Source: Drosophila miranda
Taxonomy: Eukaryota > Arthropoda > Insecta > Diptera > Drosophilidae
NCBI RefSeq assembly: GCF_003369915.1
Contig: NC_046676.1
Location: 7,843,501-7,907,500 of the forward strand
DNA: 64,000 nt
Direction: 5' to 3'
Below are positions 32,435-44,579 of this stretch, piece by piece; within the stretch, counting starts at the first letter, position 1, and the number at the start of each line of letters is the position of its first letter. A program made the translations under genes and the position numbers. Below the pieces are notes generated by a model. It had not been told where the DNA came from. It did no database searches and worked only from the letters and a program-made list of their open reading frames with translations.

Positions 32435-34837
32435 CTTCGGATCTCACTTATCGGATGGGATTTTGTTTTCGATTTCTGTTTTTATTATCGCGGCCTCTCG
32501 TGTGCCACTTCTGCTGATTGCTGGAGTATACCTATTCGTATATTTTACAGTTAGTTTTTCAGCGGCTTTATTGTTTCATTCTCGTTTTCAGCGGCGGCCA
32601 CAATAACAAACCATTGTGCGCGTGCTTTAACGGAGCTTCGATGTCAATTCGATATTCGCACGCACTTCTTGCTCTTGTTGCTCTCCCCGTCTCCACTTCT
32701 CTCCATTTCTTTTCACCCCACTCCACTCCACTCCACTCCACACTTGTTGGGGTTCCGCTACCTCTTCTCGGTTTAACGCTCCCGCAAATTCGACCAACCG
32801 ACGCACACCTGTCCGCCCCTTCTAGATTCTCCAGGTACCTCTGTTCCTCTTTTCCCCAATATCTTCGGGTTTCCCGTAGACGATGATTCGTGATCTGCAC
32901 GCGACGGCTTCTAAACGGCAACTGACGTTGGCCAAATCAATTCAAAGCCCAAGCTCTGGTCAGACAGAAACCGAGAAGAAAGATTCTTTCTAATCACAGG
33001 CCATAGAAATTTTTCCTTTGTTAAACTTATTTTTTTTTTTCATTTTAATTATGCGCAAGAGCGTTGAAACTTAATGGCGAATAAACAGTCTTTGGAGTTT
33101 TGCTTTTGGGGTCTATGCTCTGCCTGCCATGGCGGTGAAAATGCAGCGGAATTGATTTATTTTTTGGTGGACTCTCCATATTTCTTAACACATACCATAC
33201 GACAGTATTGGTCGCAATTATAGAATAAATACTACACCACATGTGTGATTGCTTATGGTTTGACGACTATAAAAGGTGGTTTGTTGAACTTGTTGAAATT
33301 TTGAATAACTCTTAATAAAAACCTCAAAGAATTATAAGTATTGCTTGATCTTATCTGAATAGTTTTATGATTAAAACTATTGTGATTCACATGCTATAAA
33401 CAAGAATATATTTAGTATGTCGTTTTTTTAAAGTTTATTCGTTTGCTTGTGTTTTTTCTTATAGTAGTAGCACCTCCCAAGGCTCCTAAATAATTGCACC
33501 AAATTTAATCCAAGTTAAATTATTAGCCATAGAATACTATATTAAATCATACAAAATTAGATGATAATAAAATGGAGCTTTTCAAACCCATCCTTATATT
33601 TGTTGTAGAACTAAACGGCTTTTTGGTTTTATTTTATTTTATTTATGAGCTTTTTGGCCATACCAATATTTTGACCGCAGGTGTATGCTTACACTTATGC
33701 AAATATGTGGCCAAATCGCTTGCCGTTTCGTGGCACAAATGATTTAGCTGGTTTTTGCCCGTTTGGTGTTTGTTCTTTCAGCCTGTTGATGACAGCTATT
33801 TTTGGTTCTTCTTGTTGCTTGTTTGGCCAAGGGCTACTTTTCACCGAAGGCCAACGGTAAAATAGTTTTGGGCCATGAGCTTATGAAATAATTGGCCGAT
33901 TGAGTGGAGAGACCGGCTGGAGTTGGGCCACTAACCCACTCATGGACCACTACGTCTGTACGGCTCGATTCTCCCCGTTCCCGTTCCCATTCCCGTTCCC
34001 AATCCCAATCCCAATCTCGCAAACTGTCATAATTATGCAACCAGCAACCAGTCAGAGGCGCTCGACAGACAATTTCCATGCATATATCAAGCAGCAGTAA
34101 GTGCAACGGCAAGCAGCACTAGAAGAAGACGAAGAGTCGACGGCAGTCGATGTAGAAATATGGAAAATTGGAAAAGCTCAACCTGCGCTGCATGGAATTG
34201 GGATCAATAAACTGACAGAGGAAACTCGATCTGCGAAAAAAGACAGTAAACCAGCAACGAAAAAGATAACAATAAATAAGGAAAAATTAAAAAACAAAAA
34301 AAATAATGAAGACCCATAAACGCTTTGTCACGTCTGTCTGAGCATTATGGACACCAGACGATGGATGGATGGGGAGGGTGGAGGATGGAGGATGGAGGAG
34401 GAGCAGTGGCTCGTAGTGAAATGGGAAAAATGGGAAAATCATCAAGTCGGTTTGGCGTAATGGAAACGTTAGTTTTTCTTTTATTGTTTTATAGCGGCAA
34501 AACTTTCACACTCGTTAACAAAATAAATAATAATTTATTGAGTGCCCGATGCGATGAGTGCGAGTGCGTGTGCGTGTGTGTTTCTGTAAGTGGATCTTAG
34601 TTATGCAAATTTCATGTTAGTCGATATAGTCTGCCGATCGGAGAGTGGTTCCAGTTTCCAAATGGGAAGCTTTGGAAGAATTTGCAAATGAAATCACAGT
34701 CTTATTGTTGTTGTTGTTGTTCTTGCGGGGAATGTTGGTTGGCGGATTAGTAATGTTTAGTAAATGTTTTCAGCACGTTTCCAGGATCATCAGTTCGGTG
34801 GGGGTGGAAAGGATGGGGGAATCTGAAGAACACACAT
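32435..34837. other. long non-coding stretch, microsatellite-rich
   Basis: No gene supported. Visible are a CCACT(CCA) run near 32719-32740, a CCCGTT/CCCAAT simple repeat at 33978-34015 and GGATGGAGGAT repeats at 34365-34405. Part is probably promoter and 5' UTR of the gene ending at 32434. Confidence 0.5.
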
Positions 34838-35512
34838 CTATTGATTCTCGAGCAGACCGATATATTGCCCATTTTGATTGGCAACGCGACGCTCCTCCAG
34901 CTTCCGGGCAAAGTCTGGATCCGTTTTGGCCCGCTGCTCGAGTCGTTCCTGCTGCAGCTTGATGCCAGCATAGATCTGGTCCAGTCCCTTCTGGATCTCC
35001 TCGGGTATAGCGGGCGGGGTGGGTATGTGGTCGCCTGTGGCACGGAAGCCGTTCTCATCGGCCGTGTACTGAACGTTTACCAGCTGGCCCTCCGGTGACT
35101 GGTACGAGTACTGGCCATGCTGGACCAGGACTCCATTCGGATTCGTGTCAAAGTCCTTGAGGAAGCCCGTCTCCTCGTGGATGATGTTGTTGCCCGTCTC
35201 GTACTCCGTCTTGTAGCTGCCGTCCTCGCTCTGTTCCTTGTTGTACTTGAGAATGGGTATCCATGTACTCGTCTCGCGCAGATCCTCGTGGCGATGATGG
35301 TCGGGCTTCTCGTCCCGCGGTATGTTGTTGGCGCTGTGATGCTGGTTATGATGCTGGTGCTGATGCTGGCCGTGGCAGGACAGAGCAAGCATCGAGATGA
35401 GTATCTGCAAACGATAGTTGCAGTATAATAGTTCACACAAATCCCAGATGCGGCTGGGACGGTGTCTAGGTCTGGGGGAGGGGGACGCCACGGGACTTAC
35501 AAGCACTTTCAT
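34838..35512 (-). CDS. Cpr49Ah: RR-1 cuticle protein, probable Cpr49Ah
   Basis: Two exons: 35501-35512 (MKVL only) and 34838-35404, joined by a 96-nt intron, give 192 residues. The signal peptide is MKVLILISMLALSCHG. His-rich residues 17-45 follow. The chitin-binding RR-1 (R&R) domain spans about 65-134: DGSYKTEYETGNNI, then GQYSYQSPEGQLVNVQYTAD, ENGFRATGDHIPTPP. A Gln/Glu/Arg-rich helical tail follows (EEIQKGLDQIYAGIKLQQ). The protein would be secreted by epidermis into procuticle and bind chitin. The minus-strand TATATAAG box at 35646-35653 fits. The paralogue letter is inferred from cluster order and from a length near the roughly 190 residues I recall. Confidence 0.85.
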   Translation of the reverse strand: MKVLVSPVASPSPRPRHRPSRIWDLCELLYCNYRLQILISMLALSCHGQHQHQHHNQHHSANNIPRDEKPDHHRHEDLRETSTWIPILKYNKEQSEDGSYKTEYETGNNIIHEETGFLKDFDTNPNGVLVQHGQYSYQSPEGQLVNVQYTADENGFRATGDHIPTPPAIPEEIQKGLDQIYAGIKLQQERLEQRAKTDPDFARKLEERRVANQNGQYIGLLENQ

Positions 35513-35645
35513 TTCGTTGGGAGTCTTTTATCCACTGATTGGTGATTTTTTGTTGGACCGATTTGTCGCCCGTTTGGCTGGCACTACGACTGGCAAGTGA
35601 AAGCAGCTCCGCAAGACACTGTGCCAAGCGCGGCCCTATTTAAGC

Positions 35646-35653
35646 CTTATATA
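35646..35653 (-). promoter_or_regulatory. TATA box of Cpr49Ah
   Basis: TATATAAG on the minus strand, about 134 bp upstream of the ATG. Confidence 0.55.
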
Positions 35654-37938
35654 GGCGAATCGCTCCGACTCTGGCCTCCTCCTGCACATCTGGCCTCGTC
35701 CATTACCCACACAGCAGTGTTGCCAGTGGTTCCACGGGAGAGCGAGAGACACACGCACACAGCGGCAGATGCAGCGGTTTGAGAGGCTGCATAGTTGCAT
35801 TGGCCATAGTTGCTCTTGCCGCTGCTGCCTCTGCAGCTCTCTTTGTCGTTGTTGCTGCTGCTATAGTTGTCCGACTGAACAGATCCAACCGATGGGTAAT
35901 TGTTGTTTGTACGCTCAGTGATGCTTAAATGTTAAAATCAAAAACAAAATCAATTGGAAACTTTAACATATTCAGAGTTTTGGCATTTTATTGGACGACA
36001 GTTACCATATAAAGTATTACTCGTAGAAATGTATACTTTGGATCATCTCATACCAATCAAAGACAGAATTTTTGAAAATTCTTAGGGGAAAAAGGGTGTT
36101 CCATTGGCTCTCGTAGACTCCGCTCCGAACTCGTATTTTGAGATCTAGAGATGCCCCAACTCTGGCCCACACCTAAGTCGAGTTTTCGGTTGCATGTATT
36201 TCGATTGTGTGGCACGTACAGACATACATACATAAGTACAGCTCAAATGTCTGCTGATTGTCTGTCCATCTGTGAGCTCGTCCGGTCGTTCATCTTCGTA
36301 ATGCCGTTATTTAGAAACAAGCCAGAACGAGTTTTTTTTTGCATTTGTTGTTGTCTTTACCAAATGCAGATTACTCGGGGCTCTCTGCAGCTCTTGCCCC
36401 ATGATATATGCATCTGAAGCGCAGCAGAGATTCCGCAGCTTCGGATTCGGATTCGGATTCAGATTCACATTCGGATTCGTATTCGTATTCGGACTCGGAT
36501 TCTTGTAATTGCAGACGATTCGTGGATGGCTTGGATTGGGATGCCATCCGTGAGGAGAGTGACATACTAACAACACCACAAGTGAACTGAAACGAAAATT
36601 GTTGTAACAATTCAAGTGTTTGCCGGTGAGGTGAGGCAAGACGATAATTGAGTTCAATGCGGGGCGCATCGGGGTCGGTCTTGGTATTCTCTTGTCTTCG
36701 TAAATGTTAATTAGTTGCCATACAATTGGGTTAATCTGCAAAAATTTGTGGGGAAGAGAATCCAAATCAGCAGCAATGCGAGGAAAAAAGATTAATTTAA
36801 CTATCATCGAGATCCAACACTTGCAACACAATGCCGCCGCGAGTTGAACAACCGGCGGAGAGCCGGCGAAAACCTGAAAAAAGACATGAAGTCAAAGCCG
36901 ACTTTGGGGATCGATTATGAAGATACCCTTGGTTCCATATTCAGTAGAATGGAAATAAAATATGTGAATGCGCCACAAATTGTGCCACAACACAAAGCAG
37001 CTTTTCGCCAAAGTTATAGGACTTTCGATGAGGGTATGAAAACCGGGCGAACCAAAAACAGAAAACACCGACGCCTATTGCAACAAACGACCTCTTCGCT
37101 GTGCTCCAAGCCTCGTCCCTCGCCCCTCGTCCGCTCTGTGTCTGTCCATGTCGGCGTCTCCATCTTCCGCACCCACAACTGCAACTGCAACTCCAACAGC
37201 AACAACAGCAGCAACCAAGCCTCCTCCTCGTCTGGTGAGTCACTTATTGGCGCGCCAAGTTGTGCAACTTTTCTGCTGCTGCTGCTGCTGCTGATGCTGC
37301 CACAGGCACGGACCAAAAAGAAAATGAAAAGGAAAGCTAAGCAAGGTTAGCTGTCCAATGCAGTCCCCCACCAAATTTGCCCCACTCACACACTGACCAC
37401 AAGACTGGGATCTGCCACATCCGAAAGGGGGCAGGCAGCTGTAAATGTCAAACGATTTTTACCCTTACATTCTTAGCATTTGCCGTGATCTGTTGCTGTT
37501 GCTGCTGCTGCTTTTGTGGCTGTTCTTTTGAAAAACATTTGACATTTGGGTTTTGGCTGTGGCTCTGGCTCTGTCGGTGTGTGAGTGTCATCCGCTGAGA
37601 CAGCGACTGGTTTACAGAACCCCGATGCTGGCCATAAATTTCCAGGCTCGTGGTTGTGAAATGTCTTGTCAATGCTGCGAATCTTGAGCTTGAATCGTAA
37701 ATAATGCTCTAGTAAGGAATGGCGATGACAGTTTCGTCCACAGTACTTGACATAAAGATCACGTACAGCGTAGGCGACAAGTGTCTGGCCATAAAGAACC
37801 AAATTAATTCCTACATTTTAATACACCAGTTGTTCAAAAGTGCTTTCGTTTATTTCTCTGCATTCGTTCAGATTCTTTCACCTCTTCATATCGAGAATCT
37901 CCTTCGCTGAGCAATCAGTTAAGTTTCATTCAATTACC
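35654..37938. other. long intergenic region with simple repeats
   Basis: No gene supported. A hexanucleotide GGATTC/CGGATT run lies at 36440-36500 and CTG/CAA trinucleotide runs near 37190-37300 and 37490-37520. These runs create several open frames on both strands (Ser/Asp, Gln or Leu/Cys-rich) that I regard as artefacts. Confidence 0.5.
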
Positions 37939-38613
37939 TTATTTGCCACTTGTTTTGGCTGGATCGTATAACATTCCACTGAGACTCGTATTTAACATAG
38001 AGTCAGGTGATAGAAAACTGATTTCGACTTTAAAATCGGTTGTTGGCAAAAAGCCTGGCAAATTATCGGCAATGCTTATGTTGGGATATGAGTAGAGACC
38101 CTATAGAAAAATAAGAAGTGCTGTAGTGCAAAATCAGCAGAAAAAGCTAACATCGAGGCTCACCTTTGGACGGGGACACTTCAGCTGGGAGCTCGCCTTC
38201 TTGCCAAGCGACTTCACGATCACCCCAATAAACTTGTGGCCATACAGGCCTTTGGAGAACTGACAGACGTCGACATTCAGATCGATAATTTTGTGGTATT
38301 CCTTGAAGGGTTGTCGAGGCAAAAACAATTTGAACGTGGCATTGAGCTGAGATATAGCCTGAAGATAGTCAACTTCGACGGTAATCAGAGACTTATCGTT
38401 ATCCAGGATGATACATTTGTGCCGGCTCACATGGAGTGGGTTCGATGCGCAATTGAAGGTTTTCCATTGCAGACTCAGGCGACTCTTAGAAGGCGAAATC
38501 TGTCGAAGAGTTGATTCAAATGTTTCCAATTTATTTTTGGCCATGAATACCTTTGCTGCTTTCCCATGGTAGGGCAGAAAAACGATCAAGAACAGCCAGT
38601 GAAATTTAGCCAT
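37939..38613 (-). CDS. secreted DUF1091 protein, paralogue A
   Basis: Exons 38164-38613 and 37939-38100 (62-nt intron) give 203 residues. The protein has a signal peptide (MAKFHWLFLIVFLPYHGKA) and the DUF1091 pattern of insect ML-like small secreted proteins. In order these are a CIILDNDKSLITVEVDYLQ segment, FKLFLPRQPFKEYHKIIDL, NVDVCQFSKG, KCPRPKGLYSYPNISIADNL and P-FLPTTDFKVEISF. It differs from its two neighbours in lacking the intron early in the gene: the region split in B and C is fused into one 450-nt exon. The DUF1091 family is large and poorly characterised in flies. A TATAAG-like box is at 38664-38669. Confidence 0.8.
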
Positions 38614-38865
38614 GATCGGGCTCCGAACAATTAGTACTGTCTGGCTGCAAAGCCCAATCACGGCTTATAAGTGTGAACAGTTGCGGATCATTGTTTTGAT
38701 AATTGTGCCCCAGTAATTTCGTGTATTTTTCGTGATTGTTTTTTAAGTGGAATACTGTTCTGTATTTATCTCCCGATCACTTTATGGACACGAGTACAAA
38801 CGAAAAGGTCGGAATCCAATTTAGTTGTGTTCTGAACTTGACAGCATTTTATTGTATGGATTCTT

Positions 38866-39511
38866 TTATATTTCTGAAATGTCTCCTCTTAGAGTCATAT
38901 TCAAATACGTTTTCTTCAGATGGAAAATGTGGACCTCTACTAAAATACTGCTTGCCGGCAGGAACGAGGGTAAAACTTCCTCTATACTTATGTTGTGATA
39001 GTAAATGAAGCCCTGAAATCATGGAAAGATGTCACTTAGTTTTTAGCCACTCCATTAATTAAACTACCTTTTTTATGGGACATTTTCGCTGCTGATTACT
39101 GAATTTGGCAACGGCATTATAGATCTTAGCCATCATGGTAGTGCCTTTTGACAAATCCGATATTACGCGGCAGCCATCAAAGGAAATGTCAAGGAGCTTC
39201 CGATACGCTTCCGATGGCCTGAATCGGGTGGAGATTTTCATGTAAGTCCTAATGGAGGGTACTGCTTCCAGCAAATTAACTTCCACATTCAAGAGAGATT
39301 GCCTTGGGTCCGCAATCTGGCATTTCAGATGGTCTGCATATTGTGGACCTGTTTGGCAATCAAGACAATCCCACCTCAGACGTCTGTGCTGTTGAAAATG
39401 ATTATATTTAGTTTGTTAGGTAACACTCGTAGGTATAACCCTCATTCGTACCTTGGGCTCGCTGCCTGTGATGAGGAGGATCGCTACCAAGATTAACCAC
39501 TTGTAGAACAT
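38866..39511 (-). CDS. secreted DUF1091 protein, paralogue B
   Basis: Exons 39452-39511, 39068-39388 and 38866-39012 give 175 residues. The signal peptide is MFYKWLILVAILLITGSEPK. Then come a central domain (LLDISFDGCRVISDLSKG, KIYNAVAKFSNQQRKCPIKK) and a C-terminal exon beginning GFIYYHNISIEEVLPSFLPA, the typical DUF1091 order. The central exon is 321 nt, exactly as in paralogue C, showing a common ancestor by tandem duplication. The stop is TAA at 38866. The function is unknown. Confidence 0.8.
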
Positions 39512-39539
39512 CACTCTTGGTCAGTTGCTAACCAACTAA

Positions 39540-40290
39540 GGCTGAATGATTTAGTGAGCTAGTGAGCTCATTGATTCAAAGATTTTTAGATAGATATTGC
39601 AATAATAAAATATCCATAGCATAGAATAATATTCCAGCAATTATCCAACGATTAAAGCGATCAATTTTGCGTAAAAACCCTGATTTGTTGGTAAATGGGG
39701 GAGGATCCACGATTCGAACCGGATTCGGCAATCTGGTTTTCGGATTTTTCGTATCTTCAAAATTGTGGATGCCACAGACTTTAACTTAATGCGGTCGGAG
39801 AATAACAATTAATAACAAAAGTCTATACTTATCTTTCTATAATATAAAATAGTTTTGGGTCGATAAAAATGTATCTTACAGATGCAAATGTATCTAACAG
39901 GACCAACGACAGCCTCGTTAAGTCTTGAAAAATCGCAAGTGGGATAGGCGAAGAAGCCCCAAAATATCTACATTCTAACTACATGTTTGGTGGCGACACC
40001 TGACGACACATCGAACAAACCGTTTTGACAAAGTTTTCCATCGGCTCTTAGTGGCGCCACTTACAAATATAGTTAATTGCAAACTTTATTATTTCAAGCA
40101 GATTAGGATCAGGTCATCAGATCAGATAACGTTACATATGCGGGACACTGCATACCACCAGGTAGGGAAGAATAGAATCACCGCTGAAACTAGTCAATCG
40201 GTCAGTTAGAGTAGATTGACTTTGAAGACTCGATTAATTTGGTCTGAATGTGCAATTTAATTGATATTGAGATGCTCTGCAGATTGAAAG
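39540..40290. other. intergenic between DUF1091 paralogues B and C
   Basis: Nothing coding was seen. A GATTCGAACCGG string near 39710 superficially resembles a tRNA TpsiC arm but has no tRNA around it. Confidence 0.5.
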
Positions 40291-40292
40291 CA

Positions 40293-40986
40293 TTATAGAT
40301 ATTTCTTTTTCCTGGCATTCTCCTTGGCAGTGTCAAAGAGATGACCCCGGAGTGTTGCATTCATCACGACGGCGACCTTGGGTATGAAGATGTCAAAATG
40401 GGCCATGAAATCGGTCTCGGTCAGCATGGGCGGCAGGTCGGTTACCGAAATGTTCTTCGAGTAGTAATTACCCTGGAATTGTACAACTTAGTACAGAACT
40501 GAGATGCTGAAGTTCCATGTCCTACCTTTGGAAAGGGACATCGCATGACCACATTACTGTTTCGGGCCAAAGTGCTCACCAAAAAATCAATCAGCATCTT
40601 CCGCTTGCGTTCTCGTATTACTTTGCACACATCGAAGGTGATTTCGAATATCTGGGTGTATACCTTTTTCGGATTGGGCAGCGATACCCTGAGGGCACCA
40701 CTTAAAGTGGGAAGATTTTTCAGAAGTTCGACAGAACTTTCCATGGTCCTGTTCAGAGGCGGCAAAATCTTGCAGTTTATATTGCTAAAGTATATGGGAT
40801 TTCCCACGCAGTTCATTTGGCTCATCTCCACGAAGTAGCCCCGGTGCTGAAGCGTGGATAATGTGAAGTCTTTAGATCAAAGTAGAGATGTACAGAGTAA
40901 CTTACTATCAAAACGTTGGCCGCTGCTGCACGCTGAGTCTGCAGGAAGCTGGCCATAAAGCCGATGGTCCAGAGCAATTTCCACAT
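40293..40986 (-). CDS. secreted DUF1091 protein, paralogue C
   Basis: Exons 40906-40986, 40526-40846 and 40293-40472 give 193 residues. The signal peptide is MWKLLWTIGFMASFLQTQRA. The central exon of 321 nt encodes YFVEMSQMNCVGNPIYFSN, then FEITFDVCKVIRERKRKM and VVMRCPFPK. The last exon gives GNYYSKNISVTDLPPMLTET and DFMAHFDIFIPK, followed by MNATLRGHLFD. Exon phases equal those of paralogue B. The Cys positions around VGxxxxFxNxxC suggest disulfide bonding in a secreted fold. Confidence 0.8.
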
Positions 40987-41617
40987 TTCGATGTCTCAAT
41001 TGGTGATGATCAACTGATCCATTAGCCCCTGATGAAATGAAATGCCCCATGCCCCATGCCCCATGCCAAGACTAACGACAGTTTAATTGTTCAAATTGTA
41101 AAGCAATTAAAACATTATTGCCTGATGTCTTGGCCATTGTTCGATATTCTGGTATGGCCCATTGAGTTGGCTAAACAAGTGAAACCGTACGCCCATCTGT
41201 ATCACTGCAAATATCAAGTGTTTGGGGCTCTTACCATGTGCTGGCGAGTGCAAACAAATATCATCACTACCCACAGCATCTACTCCACGATCGCGATCAT
41301 CAGCATTAACCGCAAGCGTGAAGGGCAAATTCGGTAATGGGTAAGGTTCGGTAATAGTATAGGCCATCCGAGGCTGAGAAGCACTCGCTCATGGCCCGGC
41401 AATGGGACAAATACCTTTATATCTGTGTTGTCATTTTCATTATCGTTCCCAATATTTATTTCTCCACTCGGAGTGTGAGGTGTGTGAGTGTGTGTTTGCT
41501 TAAGACTAACTACGGAAGGTAAGATTTACACAAAACATTTCAATTTCGTATGGCATTTAGGCAGTGTATAATACTTTCAATCAAAATATAATTTAGAAAT
41601 AGGACGGCTCCCAGAAC
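40987..41617. other. intergenic, nothing supported
   Basis: It contains a triple CCCCATG repeat at about 41043-41066 and the 3' flank of the next cuticle gene. No gene was seen. Confidence 0.5.
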
Positions 41618-42088
41618 TTATTGCGGGGCCACAGGAAGATGATCGCCCTCGGGCTGGAATCCGTTCTCGTCGGCCACATAGCGCAGGGTGATGATGTTGC
41701 CTTCCGGGTCGCTGTAGCTGTACGAGCCTGTCTGGACGAGGACCAGTTCCTCGTGCTCGTCGATCACCTGGCCATCGGATGTCTCCGTCTTGGGGATGAT
41801 GATCTTCTTGAGGTAGCCAATGTTCTCCACGCGTATTCCATTGGACGTCTCGTAGCTGTCATAGAAGGTCGCTTCTTAGGAAACGCTCTTTGTCACCTGA
41901 TCTAACCACTCCCACACTCACCTGCTGTTGAAGCTGCCGTCGGCATTGTTCACATTGTCCTGCTTCACAATGGTGGCCGCTGTTGTCGTGGTGGTGACGC
42001 CTGCTCCAGCGGCACGCTGGTCCTGTGGCCGGGCCAGGACATAGCTGAGCAGCATAGCAGAGCAGGCGATGAAGATGAACTTGTACAT
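41618..42088 (-). CDS. Cpr49Ag: RR-1 cuticle protein, probable Cpr49Ag
   Basis: Exons 41922-42088 and 41618-41855 (66-nt intron, AACAGCAG|gtgagt) give 134 residues. The signal peptide is MYKFIFIACSAMLLSYVLA. Then come a Thr/Ala-rich spacer and an RR-1 chitin-binding domain: DGSFNSSYETSNGIRVENIG, VQTGSYSYSDPEGNIITLRY, VADENGFQPEGDHLPVAPQ at the very C-terminus. The length agrees with the 134 residues I remember for Cpr49Ag. A minus-strand TATAAAAA box lies at 42183-42190. Likely role: chitin-binding structural protein of soft cuticle. Confidence 0.85.
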
Positions 42089-42182
42089 TTTGATTGGCCG
42101 TTTATCCTTGAGTGTTCCTTGGGTGCGGGTGATATCCAGCAGATTGCGGTGCGACTGTTGACTGCCACAGCCGAGCCGCGTC

Positions 42183-42190
42183 TTTTTATA
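42183..42190 (-). promoter_or_regulatory. TATA box of Cpr49Ag
   Basis: TATAAAAA on the minus strand, about 95 bp upstream of the ATG. Confidence 0.6.
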
Positions 42191-43731
42191 GTCTGGTGTC
42201 TGGTCGTCTGGTGGTCGGGTACTCTGGTAGTACTCTGGGTCTGCTCTGGCCGGCTTCGGCAGCGCTGCTTGCGATTGCCATTACGATGGGCGCACTAGAT
42301 AAGCGGCGGGTACTCTCGAGTACTCTCTCGCAGAAATTACGAGCGGGCGCTCTTCTTCTTAATTTTTCATTGGGGTTTTTTTCGGTTTTTGGTTTCAGTT
42401 TTATTGTCCGCGATGAGTAAACATCAGATCAGACCGCCAGATCGCAGAGAAGAAGATGAAGATGAAGCGACGGTGTCAACAGGTGACAGTTGTCCCCTCT
42501 ACTCCCTTTATCCACTGTAAAATATCTCTGCGCCCCATGGTCTGACTGGCGGTCTTGACAGCTACATACGTGATGGGTCTGAGCAGAATACTCGTAGTCG
42601 AATAATTCTTAACGCTGGGAGTCATCGCAACTTAGTTCCGTTGAGTCGGATGGCGGTTCCTCAAGATTCCGTTAAGGATTTGAGTTGAGGGAGAGCCCGC
42701 ATTCTTGGCGATTGCTTCGCAGTGCTTTGGAATATTTCTATAAGTCATACCCAATGAGAGAGTAAGAATACTTTGATAATTGCGCATGGCGGACACGTTT
42801 CAATTATGGAAATAATTTGGCCGAAACCCTGCCTGGGCCTCTAACGGTGAACGATGGAGACAAAGCTGGCCATAAAAATGTAGAGTATTGTTGGCCATAA
42901 ATCGAATTGATAAGGTTCGGAACATTCACACATATGATGGCTATATGCTGCGAATATTAACCACAATTGTGTCATAGAGCCCTAGACTTCAGCGGGCATG
43001 GAACGGAATGGTCAATGAACTTCGCTAAAAAACCAAAAGAACTCTTTACAAAAAAGAGGTAATTGTCATCAGATGCATATCTGATTAATTTGGGGCAGAC
43101 AAAGCCAATTTTCCATTGTTCTTTCTTTTAAGTTGAATTTCTCATACGATATGTTCTTAAAGTTAACACTTGTCTGCTAATCAAACGAATGAAACCAGAA
43201 ACGAACAAATCACACTTTCGGTTTCTGTTTGGATTACATAATTCCTGTTGATTCTGATCAAATCGAATTTGGAGTTCTGAGGCTCATTTGGATCTCTTCG
43301 ACCAACTCTCACTGAATCTTCGGGTATACTGGACTTGGCCTTCAGGTGTTTGCCAGTCTGCTTGGGGTTCAAATTGCTTATTTAACAAGTTAGCTTTCAA
43401 TTAGTAATTGTTTAGCAAAACTGGCAGCGGAGCAAAAACTGCAAACTAAGGCAAATTTCACACACATTTTGGCACACATGGGGCTAGTTGGGCAGTCGGT
43501 GACAGGGGCTCAGCTGAAGGGGGGGATCCATAAGGAACCACCGGAATTGTCAGTTTTCTCCCTTCCTGACTACGCCCCTGACTTTCAAGCATTCTGATCA
43601 GCGTTTTTCTACATATTTTGGGCGTGGAAGCTCCAAGTCGAAGTCAGCCTGTTGAGTTGATCATAGTATTGTTTAATTGTTCTCAGTTCTTTTGGTTCTA
43701 ATCACATTTGTGCTTGGTCCTAGTCTGATCC
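42191..43731. other. intergenic between Cpr49Ag and Cpr49Af
   Basis: No gene supported. A GTCTGGT repeat tract lies at 42192-42235, next to the Cpr49Ag promoter. The remainder is AT-rich single-copy-looking DNA that may hold cuticle-gene regulatory elements. Confidence 0.45.
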
Positions 43732-44173
43732 TCAGTGCTGCTTCTCTGGGGGGTTGTAGGGATGCAGCTTGAGGTACTCCAGAGTCTTTAGAACAGACAG
43801 GGGCGTGGGCGGCGGTGTGGGCAGGTGATCGCCCACCGCATGATATCCATTCTCGTCGGCGGTGTAGGACACCACATAGGTGTTGCCATCGTCGGACACA
43901 AACGAGTATTTGCCATGGACCGCTTCGCCATCGTGCTCGGCATTCACCGTCTTTAGGAGTCCGTCCTGTGTGGCCTTGGAGCCATCGGCGAGTTCGTAGC
44001 TGGATGGGGAGGATGTGGCTGTTAGGCTCTGCCGAGATTCTCCCACTGGACTGAACTTACTGATAGTGATATTTTCCGTTGTACTCCACATTGGATTCTT
44101 GGGAGATCAGGTCACTCGTGTCCGAGGCCCAAGCAGCTACCACGAACACGACAAGCAGCAGTAGAGTCCTCAT
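43732..44173 (-). CDS. Cpr49Af: RR-1 cuticle protein, probable Cpr49Af
   Basis: Exons 44061-44173 and 43732-43999 (61-nt intron) give 126 residues. The signal peptide is MRTLLLLVVFVVAAWA. The RR-1 domain reads NGKYHYHYELADGSKATQDG, then VHGKYSFVSDDGNTYVVSY and [21 protein letters not shown] short C-terminal helix LSVLKTLEYLKLHPYNPP follows. It has all key aromatic residues of the chitin-binding fold. A TATATAAG box is on the minus strand at 44276-44284. Confidence 0.9.
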
Positions 44174-44275
44174 TTCGATCAATCAGTAATCGGTAATATG
44201 TTTAGTCAATAATCTTAAAACAGTCCAAGCAAGTGTCTCGAAGCGACTGCCAGTTCCAATGGGTAAACAAAGGCT

Positions 44276-44284
44276 CTTATATAG
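44276..44284 (-). promoter_or_regulatory. TATA box of Cpr49Af
   Basis: CTATATAAG on the minus strand, about 103 bp upstream of the ATG. Confidence 0.6.
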
Positions 44285-44579
44285 GCAACGGAATTAGCGG
44301 ATTCCGAGAGGAGAGCCACATAAAAAACATTCCTGTACTAAAATATTTAACATGAATTAAAATTTGGCCAATAAATAATATTGAACTTGTTTCGATTCGT
44401 TTGGCCTTTCGAAAATGGGTGTGAAATTTGGTGCAGACAACTTCAACCCGATCCGGCGCTTCGTTTCGTACGCTTCCACGTTGTTTTCCAAATAAATAAA
44501 TAATAATAATGCCGTGTCGACTTCTATGGGAACTTGTCACCAGCATCAGCATCACCCTGATTCTGGTTCTCGTTCGCTT

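Noticed and set aside
36844-37350. 168-codon open frame on the plus strand
   Set aside because: It is built of Ser/Asn/Arg low-complexity sequence from trinucleotide runs. The opposite strand is equally open, there is no splice or homology support, and it shows no resemblance to known proteins.
39690-39725. GATTCGAACCGG string resembling the TpsiC arm of a tRNA
   Set aside because: No acceptor stem, D arm or anticodon arm could be formed on either strand.
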